A DNA stretch of 64,000 nucleotides, taken from positions 1,798,001 to 1,862,000 of the forward strand of contig NZ_CP023275.1 in the NCBI RefSeq assembly GCF_002309535.1. The letters are read 5' to 3'. The notes under the pieces are model-generated. The model searched no databases. It was given only the letters and a program-made list of their open reading frames with translations, and was not told the origin of the DNA. Both the position numbers and the translations under genes were made by a program. Source of the stretch: Sulfurospirillum diekertiae (lineage in GTDB: Bacteria > Campylobacterota > Campylobacteria > Campylobacterales > Sulfurospirillaceae). Positions 38,501-46,874 of this stretch are shown piece after piece; position 1 is the first letter of the stretch; every line of letters begins with the position of its first letter.

Positions 38501-38715
38501 TGACCTCATTTGCGTTCATAGCTGGAACTCTTCCACTGGCATTAAGCTCAGGAGCAGGTGCCAACAGCCGCCATATCATCGGTACAACGGTCGTTGGAGG
38601 CATGGTGACACTTACCCTTATTGGCGTCTTCTTTACACCACTTTTTTTCTATTTGATTATGAAAGGTAAAGAAAAATTTTTACTTACGTTCAAGTCCCAA
38701 AAGCCCAAGACCTAA
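35584..38715 (+). CDS. RND (HAE1-type) multidrug efflux permease
   Basis: A 1043-residue inner-membrane proton-driven pump of the AcrB/MexF type. It has twelve membrane helices in two halves with large periplasmic loops. The proton-relay Asp pair is in GLVVDDAIIVIENVER and the Lys is in LSAKNAILMVEFA. FFINRPNFAIV at the start is typical. The usual membrane-fusion and TolC genes are not adjacent: the upstream gene is a divergent ATPase and the downstream gene is a convergent LysE. It must therefore use an adaptor encoded elsewhere. The last 36 bp overlap the convergent gene. Confidence 0.95.
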   Translation: MFSKFFINRPNFAIVVSLIIIIAGIMAIRTLPVQEYPDVVPPQIIVSTTYAGADAATLENTVASVLEEQINGVDNMLYMMSTTSPSGLLTMNLYFEVGTDMSQAKLDVNNRIRLAESKLPDAVKRQGVEVAERSNDTLRMLALTSENNRYDTIFMSNYAINNLLEEFKRIPGVSEAIIVGNQEYSIRVWLDPQKLSFYNITTTEVINAIKAQNEQYPMGQIGQEPIDKNIAFTYTVTSTGRLNTPEEFAQILIKSNTDGSSLKLGDVATLELGSERYFFKGLFNKQPTSMIRITLTSKANALEVSDLLDKKIEELKKEFPEGLKIDATYDPTLFVRASIHEVVVTLLEAIALVIFVVYLFLGNIRATIIPVLAIPVSIIGTFAGFYATGFSINLLTLFGLTLAIGLVVDDAIIVIENVERILRKENLSVKEATIKAMQEITAPVIAIVLVLSAVFIPAAFMGGLSGTMSRQFAITIVISVVISGLVALTLTPALCSLLLKKEEEEPLWIIQRFNDLFDYITHHFGKIVQNAIRFSLFNLLFFGIMIFVIVKLLGIIPSGLVPKEDKGVFFAVTTLPAAASLSRTHEVNIAVGDVALQNPSVDKVGGFSGSDFSSKAYTTEAGYSYVRLTDWGQRKEANQSVDALSKEIMQKLSSNKEARIVAVSPSAISGLGVSGGFEMYVQNRTGGNYHQLESYAKEIVARASERQELRSVRSTLSSSTPQFRIEVNHQKAKAYGIDIADIYTTIQATFGNIYVNDINIFGRNYRVNVQAKGDFREDTKNYGDIFIKSSDGSNIALSDLVTFKRVLNPNITKRFNMFPSAQILGETNAGYSSGEGLKIMEEIAAEVLPEGYSIAWGGASLQEKKLLETGNLSFVFAIVFIFLILVALYESWMIPWAIVLAVPFALLGAELSIWLRGLQNDIYFQIGLITLVGLSAKNAILMVEFALQKMEEGYSLIDATIEGAKIRFRPIIMTSFAFIAGTLPLALSSGAGANSRHIIGTTVVGGMVTLTLIGVFFTPLFFYLIMKGKEKFLLTFKSQKPKT

Positions 38716-39312
38716 GCCCACAAAAATCGCGCCGCTAATGCGGTTAAACCATGTGGCGCGATTACGTGTATTAAACCAATGCTTCAAACTTCGCGCGAAA
38801 AAAGCGTAACCCATCAATGTCATAAAAGATAGCGACATAAATGTCAAGGTTAAAATGAAAAATTGAGGTATGATCGGTGTTGTTGGCTCTAAAAAAAGAG
38901 GGAACAGCGCTGTAAAAAAGATGATCGGCTTCGGATTGGTGATGCAAATCAAAAATCCTTTACGAAAGATTGTAAAATAGCGTACTGCGCTTTGCGTCTG
39001 ATGAAGATGGACACGCTCAAAAATATTGTGAAGAGTACGAAACTGTTTGATACCAAGATAGATCAGATACAGTGCTCCTACAATTTTAAACACGGTAAAG
39101 AGAATCATCGATGTTTTTAACACAACGCCAAGACCTAACATCGCCGCACTGGAAAGCACAAAAAGCCCTGAAGCATTTCCTAAAGATGAAAAAATGGTTG
39201 CTTTAAGATCATACATTAAAGAGTTATTGATCGCTAAAAGTACCGCAGGACCTGGGCTTACGATAGCGATAAACGCGACGGTGGTATACAAAAGCCATGT
39301 GTGAAATTCCAT
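38680..39312 (-). CDS. LysE/RhtB-family exporter
   Basis: A 210-residue inner-membrane protein with six hydrophobic segments and the family motif VSPGPAVLLAINNSL near residue 20, then ITNPKPIIFFTALFPLF. It is an exporter of an amino acid or derivative; substrate unknown. It is convergent with and overlaps the RND gene. Its 5' region is shared with arsR, and the ArsR-type inverted repeat at 39352-39379 lies upstream of its -10, so it may be under ArsR control. Confidence 0.87.
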   Translation of the reverse strand: MEFHTWLLYTTVAFIAIVSPGPAVLLAINNSLMYDLKATIFSSLGNASGLFVLSSAAMLGLGVVLKTSMILFTVFKIVGALYLIYLGIKQFRTLHNIFERVHLHQTQSAVRYFTIFRKGFLICITNPKPIIFFTALFPLFLEPTTPIIPQFFILTLTFMSLSFMTLMGYAFFARSLKHWFNTRNRATWFNRISGAIFVGLGLGLLGLERK

Positions 39313-39337
39313 GCTATGCTCCTCTTTGAAGTGCCGT

Positions 39338-39343
39338 ATTATA
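39338..39343 (-). promoter_or_regulatory. Putative -10 element for the LysE/RhtB gene next to arsR
   Basis: A perfect TATAAT on the minus strand, 25 bp upstream of the ATG at 39312. The arsR operator begins 8 bp further upstream. Confidence 0.45.
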
Positions 39344-39351
39344 CTCTAACT

Positions 39352-39379
39352 TTTCATATCAATATATCTTGATATGAAA
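39352..39379. promoter_or_regulatory. ArsR-type operator, perfect inverted repeat
   Basis: TTTCATATCAA and TTGATATGAAA are perfect 11-bp arms around a 6-bp spacer, 45 bp before the arsR ATG. The ATCAA-N6-TTGAT core fits ArsR/SmtB operators. It lies in the divergent space between arsR and a LysE-type gene, so both could be regulated. Confidence 0.75.
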
Positions 39380-39424
39380 GCAATATTCTGCTATGCTACC
39401 CAAAAATCAAATGAGAGATACATT

Positions 39425-39739
39425 ATGGAAACTTTTTTACAAACCGTCGGTGCACTCAATGACGAAACGCGTCTTCAAATCCTTCGTTTCATACATCAAC
39501 ATGGAGAAGTGTGTGTCTGCGAAATTGAAGAGACATTTTCACTAATTCAGTCGCGTGTTTCACGCCATCTCAAAATTCTCAAAGATGCAGGATTTTTACG
39601 TGTAGATCGTCGTGGAAAATGGGCGTATTATCAGGTTCGCTCTCCGCTGGATCGTTTTAGACTTGAATGTCTTGAAGAGATTAGCTACTTAGAGATGCAA
39701 ATGCCTACACCCGTCTGTGCCTGCAAGGATGCCAAATGA
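39425..39739 (+). CDS. arsR: ArsR-family arsenic-responsive repressor
   Basis: 104 residues from the ATG at 39425 (METFLQTVGALNDETRLQIL). The longer frame from 39374 would start inside the operator, so it is rejected. It is a winged helix with the trivalent-arsenic site EVCVCEIEE (C-x-C in the recognition region) and a wing RVDRRGKWAYYQV. The C-terminus adds two more Cys (PVCACKDAK), which could be a third ligand. The stop overlaps the arsB start (ATGA). Confidence 0.93.
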   Translation: METFLQTVGALNDETRLQILRFIHQHGEVCVCEIEETFSLIQSRVSRHLKILKDAGFLRVDRRGKWAYYQVRSPLDRFRLECLEEISYLEMQMPTPVCACKDAK

Positions 39740-40989
39740 TTCTCGCTTTTTCACTGTTTCTCATTACCCTACTTTTTGTCATTATTCAGCCGCGTGGTCT
39801 TCAAATCGGCACGTCTGCGATCATCGGCGCTGCTTTTGCCCTGCTTTTGGGCGTGGTCAGTTTTGCCGACGTTTTAGTTGTGACAAACATTGTTTGGGAT
39901 GCGACATTGGCATTTATCGGCATTATTATTCTCTCACTCGTTCTTGATGAGATCGGTTTTTTTGAGTGGTGTGCGATTTGGATGGCAAAGTTTTCAAAAG
40001 GCAATGGACACATTATGTTTGTCTATTCACTGTTATTAGGCGCTATCATCTCCGCTTTTTTCGCCAACGATGGGGCTGTGCTCATTCTCACTCCTATTTT
40101 ACTGGCTAAAATGCGCATTTTAAAACTAGAACCTAAAACGATTGTAGCGTTTTTGCTCGCAGGCGGGTTTATCTCCGATTCGGCTTCGCTTCCCTTTGTT
40201 TTTTCCAACCTCACCAACATCGTCACCGCCAACTACTTTCACATTGGCTTTTCCACCTATTTATCAACCATGATTACGCCATATTTAGTCAGCACCTTTG
40301 TTTCCATAGCGGTTTTATGGCTCTTTTTACGCAACGATATTCCTTTACATGTAAACGTTGATCTCTTAAAACATCCTGATGATGTGCTCAAATCAAAGCC
40401 ACTGTTTTACCTCGCGTGGTTTTTTATTGCCGCGCTGATGGGAAGCTATTTTGTAGGAGAGCAGTACCACATCCCCATTAGCTTTATCGCCCTTGGAGGT
40501 GCCCTACTTTTTCTTGCCATTGCACGCTACTTTCAAGCAGCACGTCCGTGGCAGATCATCAAAACCGCTCCGTGGCAAGTGGTGTGGTTTAGCATCGGAC
40601 TGTACATCGTCGTTTACGGGCTCAAAAATGCGGGACTTACAACGTATCTGACGCATATTTTAAATGAACTCAATGCACAGGGCAATACGATTGCTATTGT
40701 CGGAACGGGCTTTATCGCCGCCATTTTAAGCGCTTTGATGAACAATATGCCAAGTGTCATGATCATGGATATAGCGCTTCACGACATCCCCAATTCTACG
40801 CTTGCCTACGCCAACATCATTGGCTGTAACCTTGGACCCAAAATGACGCCTTTTGGCTCACTGGCGACCCTTTTGTGGCTACATGTCATGGCAAAAAAAG
40901 GGGTCAAAATCAGCTTTTGGGACTACTCAAAATTTGGGCTTCTGGTTACGCCACCGATCCTACTTGTCGTACTTCTAAGTCTTGTTTAG
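39736..40989 (+). CDS. arsB: ArsB arsenite efflux permease
   Basis: A 417-residue membrane protein of the ArsB/NhaD ion-transporter type, with about eleven or twelve hydrophobic segments. Blocks such as WDATLAFIGIIILSLVLDEIGFFEW, AIISAFFANDGAVLILTPI, NLTNIVTANYF and NCNLGPKMTPFGSLATLLWL (here IIGCNLGPKMTPFGS) are typical of ArsB. It extrudes arsenite and antimonite. It overlaps arsR by ATGA. There is no arsC or arsA in the window. A palindrome copy (40344-40355) is read L-H-V-N. Confidence 0.94.
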   Translation: MILAFSLFLITLLFVIIQPRGLQIGTSAIIGAAFALLLGVVSFADVLVVTNIVWDATLAFIGIIILSLVLDEIGFFEWCAIWMAKFSKGNGHIMFVYSLLLGAIISAFFANDGAVLILTPILLAKMRILKLEPKTIVAFLLAGGFISDSASLPFVFSNLTNIVTANYFHIGFSTYLSTMITPYLVSTFVSIAVLWLFLRNDIPLHVNVDLLKHPDDVLKSKPLFYLAWFFIAALMGSYFVGEQYHIPISFIALGGALLFLAIARYFQAARPWQIIKTAPWQVVWFSIGLYIVVYGLKNAGLTTYLTHILNELNAQGNTIAIVGTGFIAAILSALMNNMPSVMIMDIALHDIPNSTLAYANIIGCNLGPKMTPFGSLATLLWLHVMAKKGVKISFWDYSKFGLLVTPPILLVVLLSLV

Positions 40990-40991
40990 TC

Positions 40992-41003
40992 TTTACATGT
41001 AAA
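40992..41003. repeat. TTTACATGTAAA palindrome between arsB and the GNAT gene
   Basis: Exact 12-mer 2 bp after the arsB stop and just before the AAGGAAGAAG ribosome-binding site of the next gene, hence inside an operon. Confidence 0.9.
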
Positions 41004-41014
41004 AAGGAAGAAGA

Positions 41015-41449
41015 ATGGAAATGCACATACGAAAAGCGATAGAGAATGAGTACCGAGCCATCACACATTTGCTGGCATCTAACCAACTCCCGACAGCAGA
41101 TATTTATGAAAAAAACATCACGCTTTTTGTGGGCTTAATCGATGAAAAAATTGTCGCAACCATCGGCATCGAAACCTATGGTAACGAAGCGCTTTTGCGT
41201 TCCTTGTGTGTGAAAGAGGGATTTAAAAACCAAAAGCTTGGAGAGAAGATACTCACATATCTGATTAGCTTTTGTGCAACTGCAAACATTCAAACCGTGT
41301 ATCTGCTGACGACAACGGCGGAGCACTATTTTGAGCGTTATGGATTTGAAAAAATAGGACGAGAGAAAACGCCTCAAAGCATCCAAAACACCCGCGAATT
41401 TCAAGACATTTGCCCCTCTTCTGCTATCATTATGGCATTGAAACTTTAA
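41015..41449 (+). CDS. GNAT acetyltransferase, ArsN2-like
   Basis: A 144-residue GNAT enzyme. The acetyl-CoA loop region is LRSLCVKEGFKNQKLGEKIL, followed by VYLLTTTAEHYFERYGFEKIGR and TREFQDICPSSA. The LLTTTAE ... F and TREF-x2-x-CP-x-SA blocks match the ArsN2 arsenic-resistance acetyltransferase type from memory. It follows arsB by 25 bp, which supports the arsenic link. Its substrate may be an organoarsenical, as for the related ArsN1, but this is unproven. Confidence 0.75.
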   Translation: MEMHIRKAIENEYRAITHLLASNQLPTADIYEKNITLFVGLIDEKIVATIGIETYGNEALLRSLCVKEGFKNQKLGEKILTYLISFCATANIQTVYLLTTTAEHYFERYGFEKIGREKTPQSIQNTREFQDICPSSAIIMALKL

Positions 41450-41459
41450 AAAACTACGC

Positions 41460-41471
41460 TTTACATGTAAA
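41460..41471. repeat. TTTACATGTAAA palindrome between the GNAT gene and xth
   Basis: Exact 12-mer 10 bp after the GNAT stop and merging into the AAAAAGGAAAA ribosome-binding region of xth. Confidence 0.9.
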
Positions 41472-41482
41472 AAGGAAAATCA

Positions 41483-42247
41483 ATGAAATTAGTTTCGTGG
41501 AACGTCAATGGCATTCGCGCTGTGGCTTCTAAAAATGCGTTTGCATGGGTGGATGTGTTCAAACCTGACATCTTGTGTTTACAAGAGATCAAAGCCGAAG
41601 CGCATCAAATTCCTGAACCACTTTTTGCGCATGCTTTTACATGTAAATATGTCAACGCTGCTACGAAAAAGGGCTATTCGGGGACGATGAGTTTTTCGAC
41701 CATTGACTTTAAAAAGACCGACACCGCACACGCTATCGACCATACGCACGAAGGGCGCATTTTGGAGCACCATTTTGGCGATGTGGTTTTGTTTAACGTT
41801 TACTTTCCCAACGGTCAACAAAGCGAAGAGCGACTGGCGCATAAGATGAAATTTTACAGTGATTTTTTAGCACACACCGAAACGCTTAGAGCGGAGGGAA
41901 ATAGCATTATCATCTGTGGCGATGTCAACACGGCGCACCGTTCTATTGATCTTAAAAACCCTAAAGCCAATGAAGAGACTTCAGGGTTTTTGCCCATTGA
42001 GCGCGCGTGGATCGACTCGCTTTTAGCACACGGCTACATCGACACCTTTAGGCACATTCATGGTGACATCAAAGATGCGTACTCGTGGTGGTCGTACCGT
42101 TTTGGAGCGAGAGAACGTAATGTCGGATGGAGAATCGACTATGTTTTCATCTCCAAAGAGCTCGAACCGCGTTTGAAAGATGCGTTCATTCTAGCCTCTG
42201 TTGAAGGCTCAGACCATTGTCCCGTAGGCATTGAGCTAGAGTTATAA
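41483..42247 (+). CDS. xth: Exodeoxyribonuclease III
   Basis: A 254-residue AP endonuclease/3'-5' exonuclease. Motifs are KLVSWNVNGIRA, DILCLQEIKA, VVLFNVYFPNGQ, ICGDVNTAH, SWWSYRFGARERNVGWRID and a terminal GSDHCPVGIEL with the catalytic Asp-His. It acts in base-excision repair. It has the same orientation as arsRB-arsN2, 33 bp after the GNAT gene. A coding palindrome copy (41636-41647) is read F-T-C-K. Confidence 0.96.
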   Translation: MKLVSWNVNGIRAVASKNAFAWVDVFKPDILCLQEIKAEAHQIPEPLFAHAFTCKYVNAATKKGYSGTMSFSTIDFKKTDTAHAIDHTHEGRILEHHFGDVVLFNVYFPNGQQSEERLAHKMKFYSDFLAHTETLRAEGNSIIICGDVNTAHRSIDLKNPKANEETSGFLPIERAWIDSLLAHGYIDTFRHIHGDIKDAYSWWSYRFGARERNVGWRIDYVFISKELEPRLKDAFILASVEGSDHCPVGIELEL

Positions 42248-42250
42248 GGC

Positions 42251-42262
42251 TTTACATGTAAA
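42251..42262. repeat. TTTACATGTAAA palindrome between xth and the PAS gene
   Basis: Exact 14-mer CTTTACATGTAAAG in the 17-bp gap between two convergent genes, touching both 3' ends. It is too short and loopless to be a normal terminator. Confidence 0.9.
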
Positions 42263-42264
42263 GT

Positions 42265-42666
42265 CTATTTTCGTTGTTGTTTGTACATCTCTACGGTCGT
42301 TCTCAACTCATGAATGTCAGTGTGTGTGCCCACCACTTTGATGGGGTAACCATGAGGATTGTAGGCAACGACTTTCGCTTGATCAAGCACCCATTTATAA
42401 CTTCCATCCTGACAGAGCATACGGTGCTGATGCCTGTAATGTTTGATGCGACCGCTCAAAAGCGAGGTCAATTCATTGAGGCAATAGTTCAAATCTTCAG
42501 GATGAATAAGTGATATCCACATATCTTTTGTTTGTTGAAACGTTTCATATTCATACCCTAACATGGAAACCCATTGTGGAGATAAAGTGATTCGATTGCT
42601 AATAGGATCCCACTCCCAAATTCCATGACCCACGCATTCCAAAATAGTGATATATTCTTTTTTCAT
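42265..42666 (-). CDS. Stand-alone PAS-domain protein
   Basis: 133 residues from the ATG at 42666 (MKKEYITILECVGHGIWEWD). It is a single PAS_3-type domain: GIWEWDPISNRITLSPQWVSML, IHPEDL, HRMLCQDGSYKWVLDQAKVV and GTHTDIHE. No output domain is present. It sits divergently from the chemoreceptor at 42832, an arrangement that recalls the CetA/CetB bipartite energy-taxis pair of Campylobacter (a PAS protein plus a receptor). Whether it binds a flavin cannot be told. Confidence 0.8.
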   Translation of the reverse strand: MKKEYITILECVGHGIWEWDPISNRITLSPQWVSMLGYEYETFQQTKDMWISLIHPEDLNYCLNELTSLLSGRIKHYRHQHRMLCQDGSYKWVLDQAKVVAYNPHGYPIKVVGTHTDIHELRTTVEMYKQQRK

Positions 42667-42831
42667 TTTAATAACCCTCGGCATCTCTCATTTATGATTG
42701 GGATTGTACCCTGTCAATGTGACATTTGCGTTACATGCCAACGATCATATTTTTGCAACTCCTCATTTTTCCCTTATGTTTACATATAATTTACGTTAAC
42801 TTATTACGATACAGCGCAAAAAAGGAGAATA

Positions 42832-44445
42832 ATGTTATTGGCAACAATTAAAAATAAACTAGCATTTTTACTGGTCATTATCTTTTTAGGATTTAGTGCA
42901 TTAGGCATTGAGAGCCTCAAAGAAGGAAACGATGCGAAAATGGCAGCGACTCGTTTGTCTACCATTCCTGAAATAGAAAAACTCGCGATGGAATTACGCA
43001 TTGAACAGCGTGATTTTCAGCTCTACTTTAAACAATCAAACTTGGATCGTTATGAGCAGATATTTCAAAAACTCTTGAGCGATTTGGACGCACTTAAACT
43101 TATGCTGATGAGCCCTCAAAATCACCAACGTATCGAAACACTCAAAAAACTCTTAACCGCATGGCACGATATTAACATCCCACGAATGCAACTGTATCAA
43201 AAATATGGTGCTACACTGCATGAACCAACTTTTGCACAAAACAATCCAGAAGATGCTAAAAAACTTGAAGAGTACCACAAACAAAGCACCCAAGGTTTTG
43301 CAGCCATTACGGAAAGACTAGATGATTTAACAAGCTCCGTCAAAACAAACAACTTCAATCGCCTTGATACCAATATGATGGCCTCTCAAATGACATTAGC
43401 CATTGTGATGATTATTGTTTTGGCTCTATTTTTCATTGTTACACGTTCCATTAAACATTCTGTTGCACGGGCGAAAGCTGGCTGTGAGCAGATGCGCCAG
43501 AACAAAGATTTAAGCATGCAAATCAACATTCACTCCCATGATGAGATCAATGACATTATTCAAGCGGTTAATGCACTGATTGCCGATGTTGCCAAAGCCC
43601 TTAATCTTGCTAAAAGTAACGCCATCGAAAATGCCTCTGTTGCGGAAGAGCTTTCCAGTACAAGTCTGCAAATCGGAAAACGGGCTGAAGAGGAGTCTCA
43701 AGTCGTTTATCAAACGACACGCGATGCTAAAGTGGTTGCGGTAGAAATTGATGAAGCAAGTATTCAAACCCAAAATGTCAAAGACGTTACAACACAAGCA
43801 CAAAAAAGCCTTAATAGCGCCCAAACGCTTCTTGGCACAACGATTGCACAACTCAATCAAACCGCCCAAGCGGAAACAACACTCAACGATCATCTCAACC
43901 ACCTTGCCCAAGAAGCAGAACAGGTCAAAACCGTTTTAGATGTCATCGGAGATATTGCAGACCAAACCAATCTTCTCGCTCTTAATGCTGCCATCGAAGC
44001 GGCGCGTGCAGGTGAGCATGGGCGCGGTTTTGCTGTGGTAGCGGATGAAGTACGAAAACTGGCTGAACGTACTCAAAAAAGCCTTATTGAGACCAATGCC
44101 ACCGTCAATGTCATTGTTCAGTCCATCAACGACATCAGCGGCGAGATGAACCACAATGTTCAGCGTATCCATGAACTCTCCGAATTTTCAAACCAAGTCA
44201 CCGAACAAACCAACGACGCTGTAAATATGCTGGAACAAAGTGTTACGGCAACCGATCATGTCGTCGGTAAAGCAAACAGCAATGTGAAGCTGATTAAAAC
44301 GGCTGTCATTGAAAAAATTGGTGAGATCAATGAACTTTCAAGCTCCAATGCCAGAAGCGTCGAAGAGATCGCCGCAGCAGCCGAACATCTCTCAAAACTT
44401 TCAGGAACACTCAGTCACACATTGGCACAATTTAAAACTGCCTAA
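42832..44445 (+). CDS. Methyl-accepting chemotaxis protein, helical-bundle sensor
   Basis: A 537-residue membrane chemoreceptor with an AAGGAGAATA site before the ATG. TM1 is at about 10-27. A helical periplasmic domain follows to about 180 ([22 protein letters not shown] looks like a four-helix or HBM bundle). TM2 is at about 186-206, then HAMP, then the signalling domain with the conserved tip ([15 protein letters not shown]). The C-terminus ends LAQFKTA, without a methylation-enzyme tether. The ligand is unknown. Confidence 0.93.
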   Translation: MLLATIKNKLAFLLVIIFLGFSALGIESLKEGNDAKMAATRLSTIPEIEKLAMELRIEQRDFQLYFKQSNLDRYEQIFQKLLSDLDALKLMLMSPQNHQRIETLKKLLTAWHDINIPRMQLYQKYGATLHEPTFAQNNPEDAKKLEEYHKQSTQGFAAITERLDDLTSSVKTNNFNRLDTNMMASQMTLAIVMIIVLALFFIVTRSIKHSVARAKAGCEQMRQNKDLSMQINIHSHDEINDIIQAVNALIADVAKALNLAKSNAIENASVAEELSSTSLQIGKRAEEESQVVYQTTRDAKVVAVEIDEASIQTQNVKDVTTQAQKSLNSAQTLLGTTIAQLNQTAQAETTLNDHLNHLAQEAEQVKTVLDVIGDIADQTNLLALNAAIEAARAGEHGRGFAVVADEVRKLAERTQKSLIETNATVNVIVQSINDISGEMNHNVQRIHELSEFSNQVTEQTNDAVNMLEQSVTATDHVVGKANSNVKLIKTAVIEKIGEINELSSSNARSVEEIAAAAEHLSKLSGTLSHTLAQFKTA

Positions 44446-44514
44446 ACTCCTATGCCCAAAGAGATACCAACCTTTTTGGGCACTCTTTAGCAAGATTTTG
44501 CTATCATTTTGCAC

Positions 44515-44526
44515 TTTACATGTAAA
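44515..44526. repeat. TTTACATGTAAA palindrome at the nudC ribosome-binding region
   Basis: Exact 12-mer with the full CTTTACATGTAAAG form. Its last bases run into AAAGAGG, the ribosome-binding site of the GTG start at 44537. Confidence 0.9.
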
Positions 44527-44536
44527 GAGGTTTGAT

Positions 44537-45352
44537 GTGTTTGAACATACTATTTCGGTAAAACTAACACCCCTTTTTGTGCCAACAGATGGCAAACAAA
44601 GTGTCATTATCGGTTTTTGTGGTGACGCTCTTTTAATGGCAGTTGACGGCTCTTTGCCCAAACGTGAACACTTTGAACTATTGGGAAAACCCCATCACAG
44701 TTTTCACATCGGTGAAGTTCATGATGACCTCTACTCTTTGCTTGTCTGGAAGGAAGATATTACGCTTCCAGAGCATCTCGTCAAAACTAACCTCAGGGAA
44801 TTTCTTGATGTTCATCCACCACATCTTTATGCGATGCTTGCTCGTGCCAAACAGCTTGCACACTGGCTTTATGACAACCAATATTGCGGTCGTTGTGGCG
44901 ACCCTATAGGCTACTCACCGAAGTTTTCAGCGCTTACATGTAAAACCTGTGGCTTTACGATTTTCCCGCGTCTTTCCCCTGCTTGTATCGTACTCATTAC
45001 ACGAGGTGATGAGATACTCTTAGCACGTTCACCCTACTTTACATCAGGCATGTACAGCCTACTTGCAGGCTTTGTGGAAGCAGGTGAGAGTGTTGAAGAT
45101 GCAGTCCATCGTGAGATTTACGAAGAAGTGGGTATTCGCGTCAAAAACCTTCGCTACTTTGGATCGCAACCATGGCCTTTTCCTCACTCGTTAATGATAG
45201 GTTTTTTTGCAGAATATGAAAGCGGTGAACTACGCTTACAACCTGAAGAGATTGAAGATGCAAAATGGTTTACAAAAGACCATCTGCCACAGCTTCCAAA
45301 ACTCGCAACAATTTCAGGTATTATGATCAACGCATGGCTCAAAGATCATTAA
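44537..45352 (+). CDS. nudC: NAD(H) pyrophosphatase / RNA deNADase NudC
   Basis: 271 residues from the GTG at 44537 (VFEHTISVKLTPLF), with AGAGG 7 nt before it. The open frame extends upstream into the chemoreceptor gene but has no good site there. The zinc ribbon is CGRCG ... LTCKTCG. The Nudix box is GFVEAGESVEDAVHREIYEEVGI (here split as GFVEAGESVEDAVH and REIYEEVG), followed by SQPWPFPHSLM, the NudC signature. It hydrolyses NAD(H) and removes NAD caps from RNA. A palindrome copy (44934-44943) encodes part of the second C-x2-C. Confidence 0.95.
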   Translation: MFEHTISVKLTPLFVPTDGKQSVIIGFCGDALLMAVDGSLPKREHFELLGKPHHSFHIGEVHDDLYSLLVWKEDITLPEHLVKTNLREFLDVHPPHLYAMLARAKQLAHWLYDNQYCGRCGDPIGYSPKFSALTCKTCGFTIFPRLSPACIVLITRGDEILLARSPYFTSGMYSLLAGFVEAGESVEDAVHREIYEEVGIRVKNLRYFGSQPWPFPHSLMIGFFAEYESGELRLQPEEIEDAKWFTKDHLPQLPKLATISGIMINAWLKDH

Positions 45353-45408
45353 TTTTTTATTGATTCTTTTCTGTTAGAATGAGGAGAACTTTCACATAGG
45401 AGTTTGCC

Positions 45409-46326
45409 ATGCTCATCACCCCTGAAGCCCTCTTTGAGGCACGCAGATACTTTTTAAAACTTGGTGCGGGCGCATTGGTAAGCAGTGCCGCCATTTCACA
45501 GCTGTTAGCCGATCTTCCGCCCGATATGAGCCTTCATTACACACCCGATGCCAATCCCCTCAAACTCTCGCCCAACACATTGGAGCAGATCACTAACTAT
45601 GTCAATTTTTACGAATTTTCAACCGACAAAACAGCCCCTGTCAAGCTCTCACAAAAGATGAAAACAACCCCATGGGATGTTCATTTTTCAGGCGAACTCA
45701 AAAATGTTCAAACGATGGAAGTAGATGATCTTATCGCCAAATTTGGACTGGAAGAGCGCATTTACCGTTTTCGCTGCGTCGAAGGCTGGTCGATGGTCGT
45801 TCCGTGGATCGGCTTTCCGCTTTCAAAACTTCTGGATTCCTTAGAACCCAATGCCAAAGCTAAATACGTCAAATTCACCACGCGCCATGACCCTTCTTTG
45901 TTTCCCGACCAAGCCAAAGGCATTTTTTCCTCCATTCCTTACCCGTACGTTGAGGGATTGCGCATGGATGAAGCACGCCATCCGCTCACCTTTGTGGCTG
46001 TCGGAATGTATGGCAAACGTCTGCTTCCGCAAAATGGCGCTCCGATTCGCCTCGTAGTACCTTGGAAATACGGCTTTAAGTCCATCAAATCGCTTGATAA
46101 AATTGAATGTGTGGAAAAAGAACCGCTCAATACTTGGCAAGCCATCGATGCCAAAGAGTACGGCTTTTACGCCAATGTCAACCCTGAAGTTGATCACCCG
46201 CGCTGGACACAATCCAAAGAGCGTTTGCTTGGAAAACTCACCAAACAAGCCACTCTACCCTTCAACGGTTATGATAAGGAGGTTGCCTCACTGTATGCTG
46301 GCATGGACTTAAGGAAGTTCTTTTGA
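45409..46326 (+). CDS. msrP: Protein-methionine-sulfoxide reductase, molybdenum subunit
   Basis: A 305-residue MsrP (YedY). A twin-arginine signal is visible ([18 protein letters not shown]). The Mo-cofactor Cys is in [28 protein letters not shown] and [19 protein letters not shown] are family blocks. It repairs periplasmic proteins by reducing methionine sulfoxide, with electrons from MsrQ and the quinone pool. Its stop overlaps the TTG start of msrQ. Confidence 0.96.
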   Translation: MLITPEALFEARRYFLKLGAGALVSSAAISQLLADLPPDMSLHYTPDANPLKLSPNTLEQITNYVNFYEFSTDKTAPVKLSQKMKTTPWDVHFSGELKNVQTMEVDDLIAKFGLEERIYRFRCVEGWSMVVPWIGFPLSKLLDSLEPNAKAKYVKFTTRHDPSLFPDQAKGIFSSIPYPYVEGLRMDEARHPLTFVAVGMYGKRLLPQNGAPIRLVVPWKYGFKSIKSLDKIECVEKEPLNTWQAIDAKEYGFYANVNPEVDHPRWTQSKERLLGKLTKQATLPFNGYDKEVASLYAGMDLRKFF

Positions 46327-46874
46327 AAGCCTTCCTTGTCCTTTTAGCCCTCCTTCCTTTAGGCGTAGCGTACTATAAACTTGAAAGTGCCATCGACCCC
46401 ATAAAAATGCTTTATTCATACACAGGCATCGGGGCGATTTGCCTTCTTTTACTTTCGCTTTTCCCCTCTTCGTGTAAACGCATTTGCGGAGTCAATTTAC
46501 TTCGCTACCGTAAAACCATCGGGCTTTTGAGCTTTCTTTACGTTCTTTTACATGTAAGCGTTTTTGTCATCTTAGACAGTGAATTTGACTTCGTCACGAT
46601 CTTCGAAAAAAGTCTCAAAAAACCATTTATCTATGTCGGTGCTATCGCTTTTATCATCCTTCTTTTCATGGCGCTCACCTCGTTTAAAAAGCTTTTCGCA
46701 AAGTTTTCCAAATACCATAAAGCCGTCTATGTAGCCCTTGCTTTGGCACTGCTGCATAGCTTCTGGGCACAAAAGGTTGCTGGGGTGTTTGAGTACAGTG
46801 TGGTTGCCATTGGTGTGGCACTTTTAGGAGAGCGAATTTGGGCGTGGAGAGCTTTACATGTAAAACTTTTTTAA
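46323..46874 (+). CDS. msrQ: MsrQ haem-binding membrane subunit
   Basis: A 183-residue integral membrane cytochrome b-like protein starting at TTG (46323) within the msrP stop region. It has five or six hydrophobic helices and candidate haem His in [18 protein letters not shown] and ALLHSFWA. MsrQ passes electrons from quinol to MsrP. The C-terminus L-H-V-K-L-F is formed by a palindrome copy (46853-46864). The last 4 bp overlap the convergent RloB gene. Confidence 0.92.
   Translation: MKAFLVLLALLPLGVAYYKLESAIDPIKMLYSYTGIGAICLLLLSLFPSSCKRICGVNLLRYRKTIGLLSFLYVLLHVSVFVILDSEFDFVTIFEKSLKKPFIYVGAIAFIILLFMALTSFKKLFAKFSKYHKAVYVALALALLHSFWAQKVAGVFEYSVVAIGVALLGERIWAWRALHVKLF

Noticed and set aside
39374..39424. 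Longer N-terminus of ArsR
   Set aside because: It would begin inside the operator repeat; the ATG at 39425 matches the family start.
44309..44536. Long upstream extension of nudC inside the chemoreceptor gene
   Set aside because: The extension is out of frame with a well-supported chemoreceptor; the GTG at 44537 has a ribosome-binding site and gives the normal NudC length.
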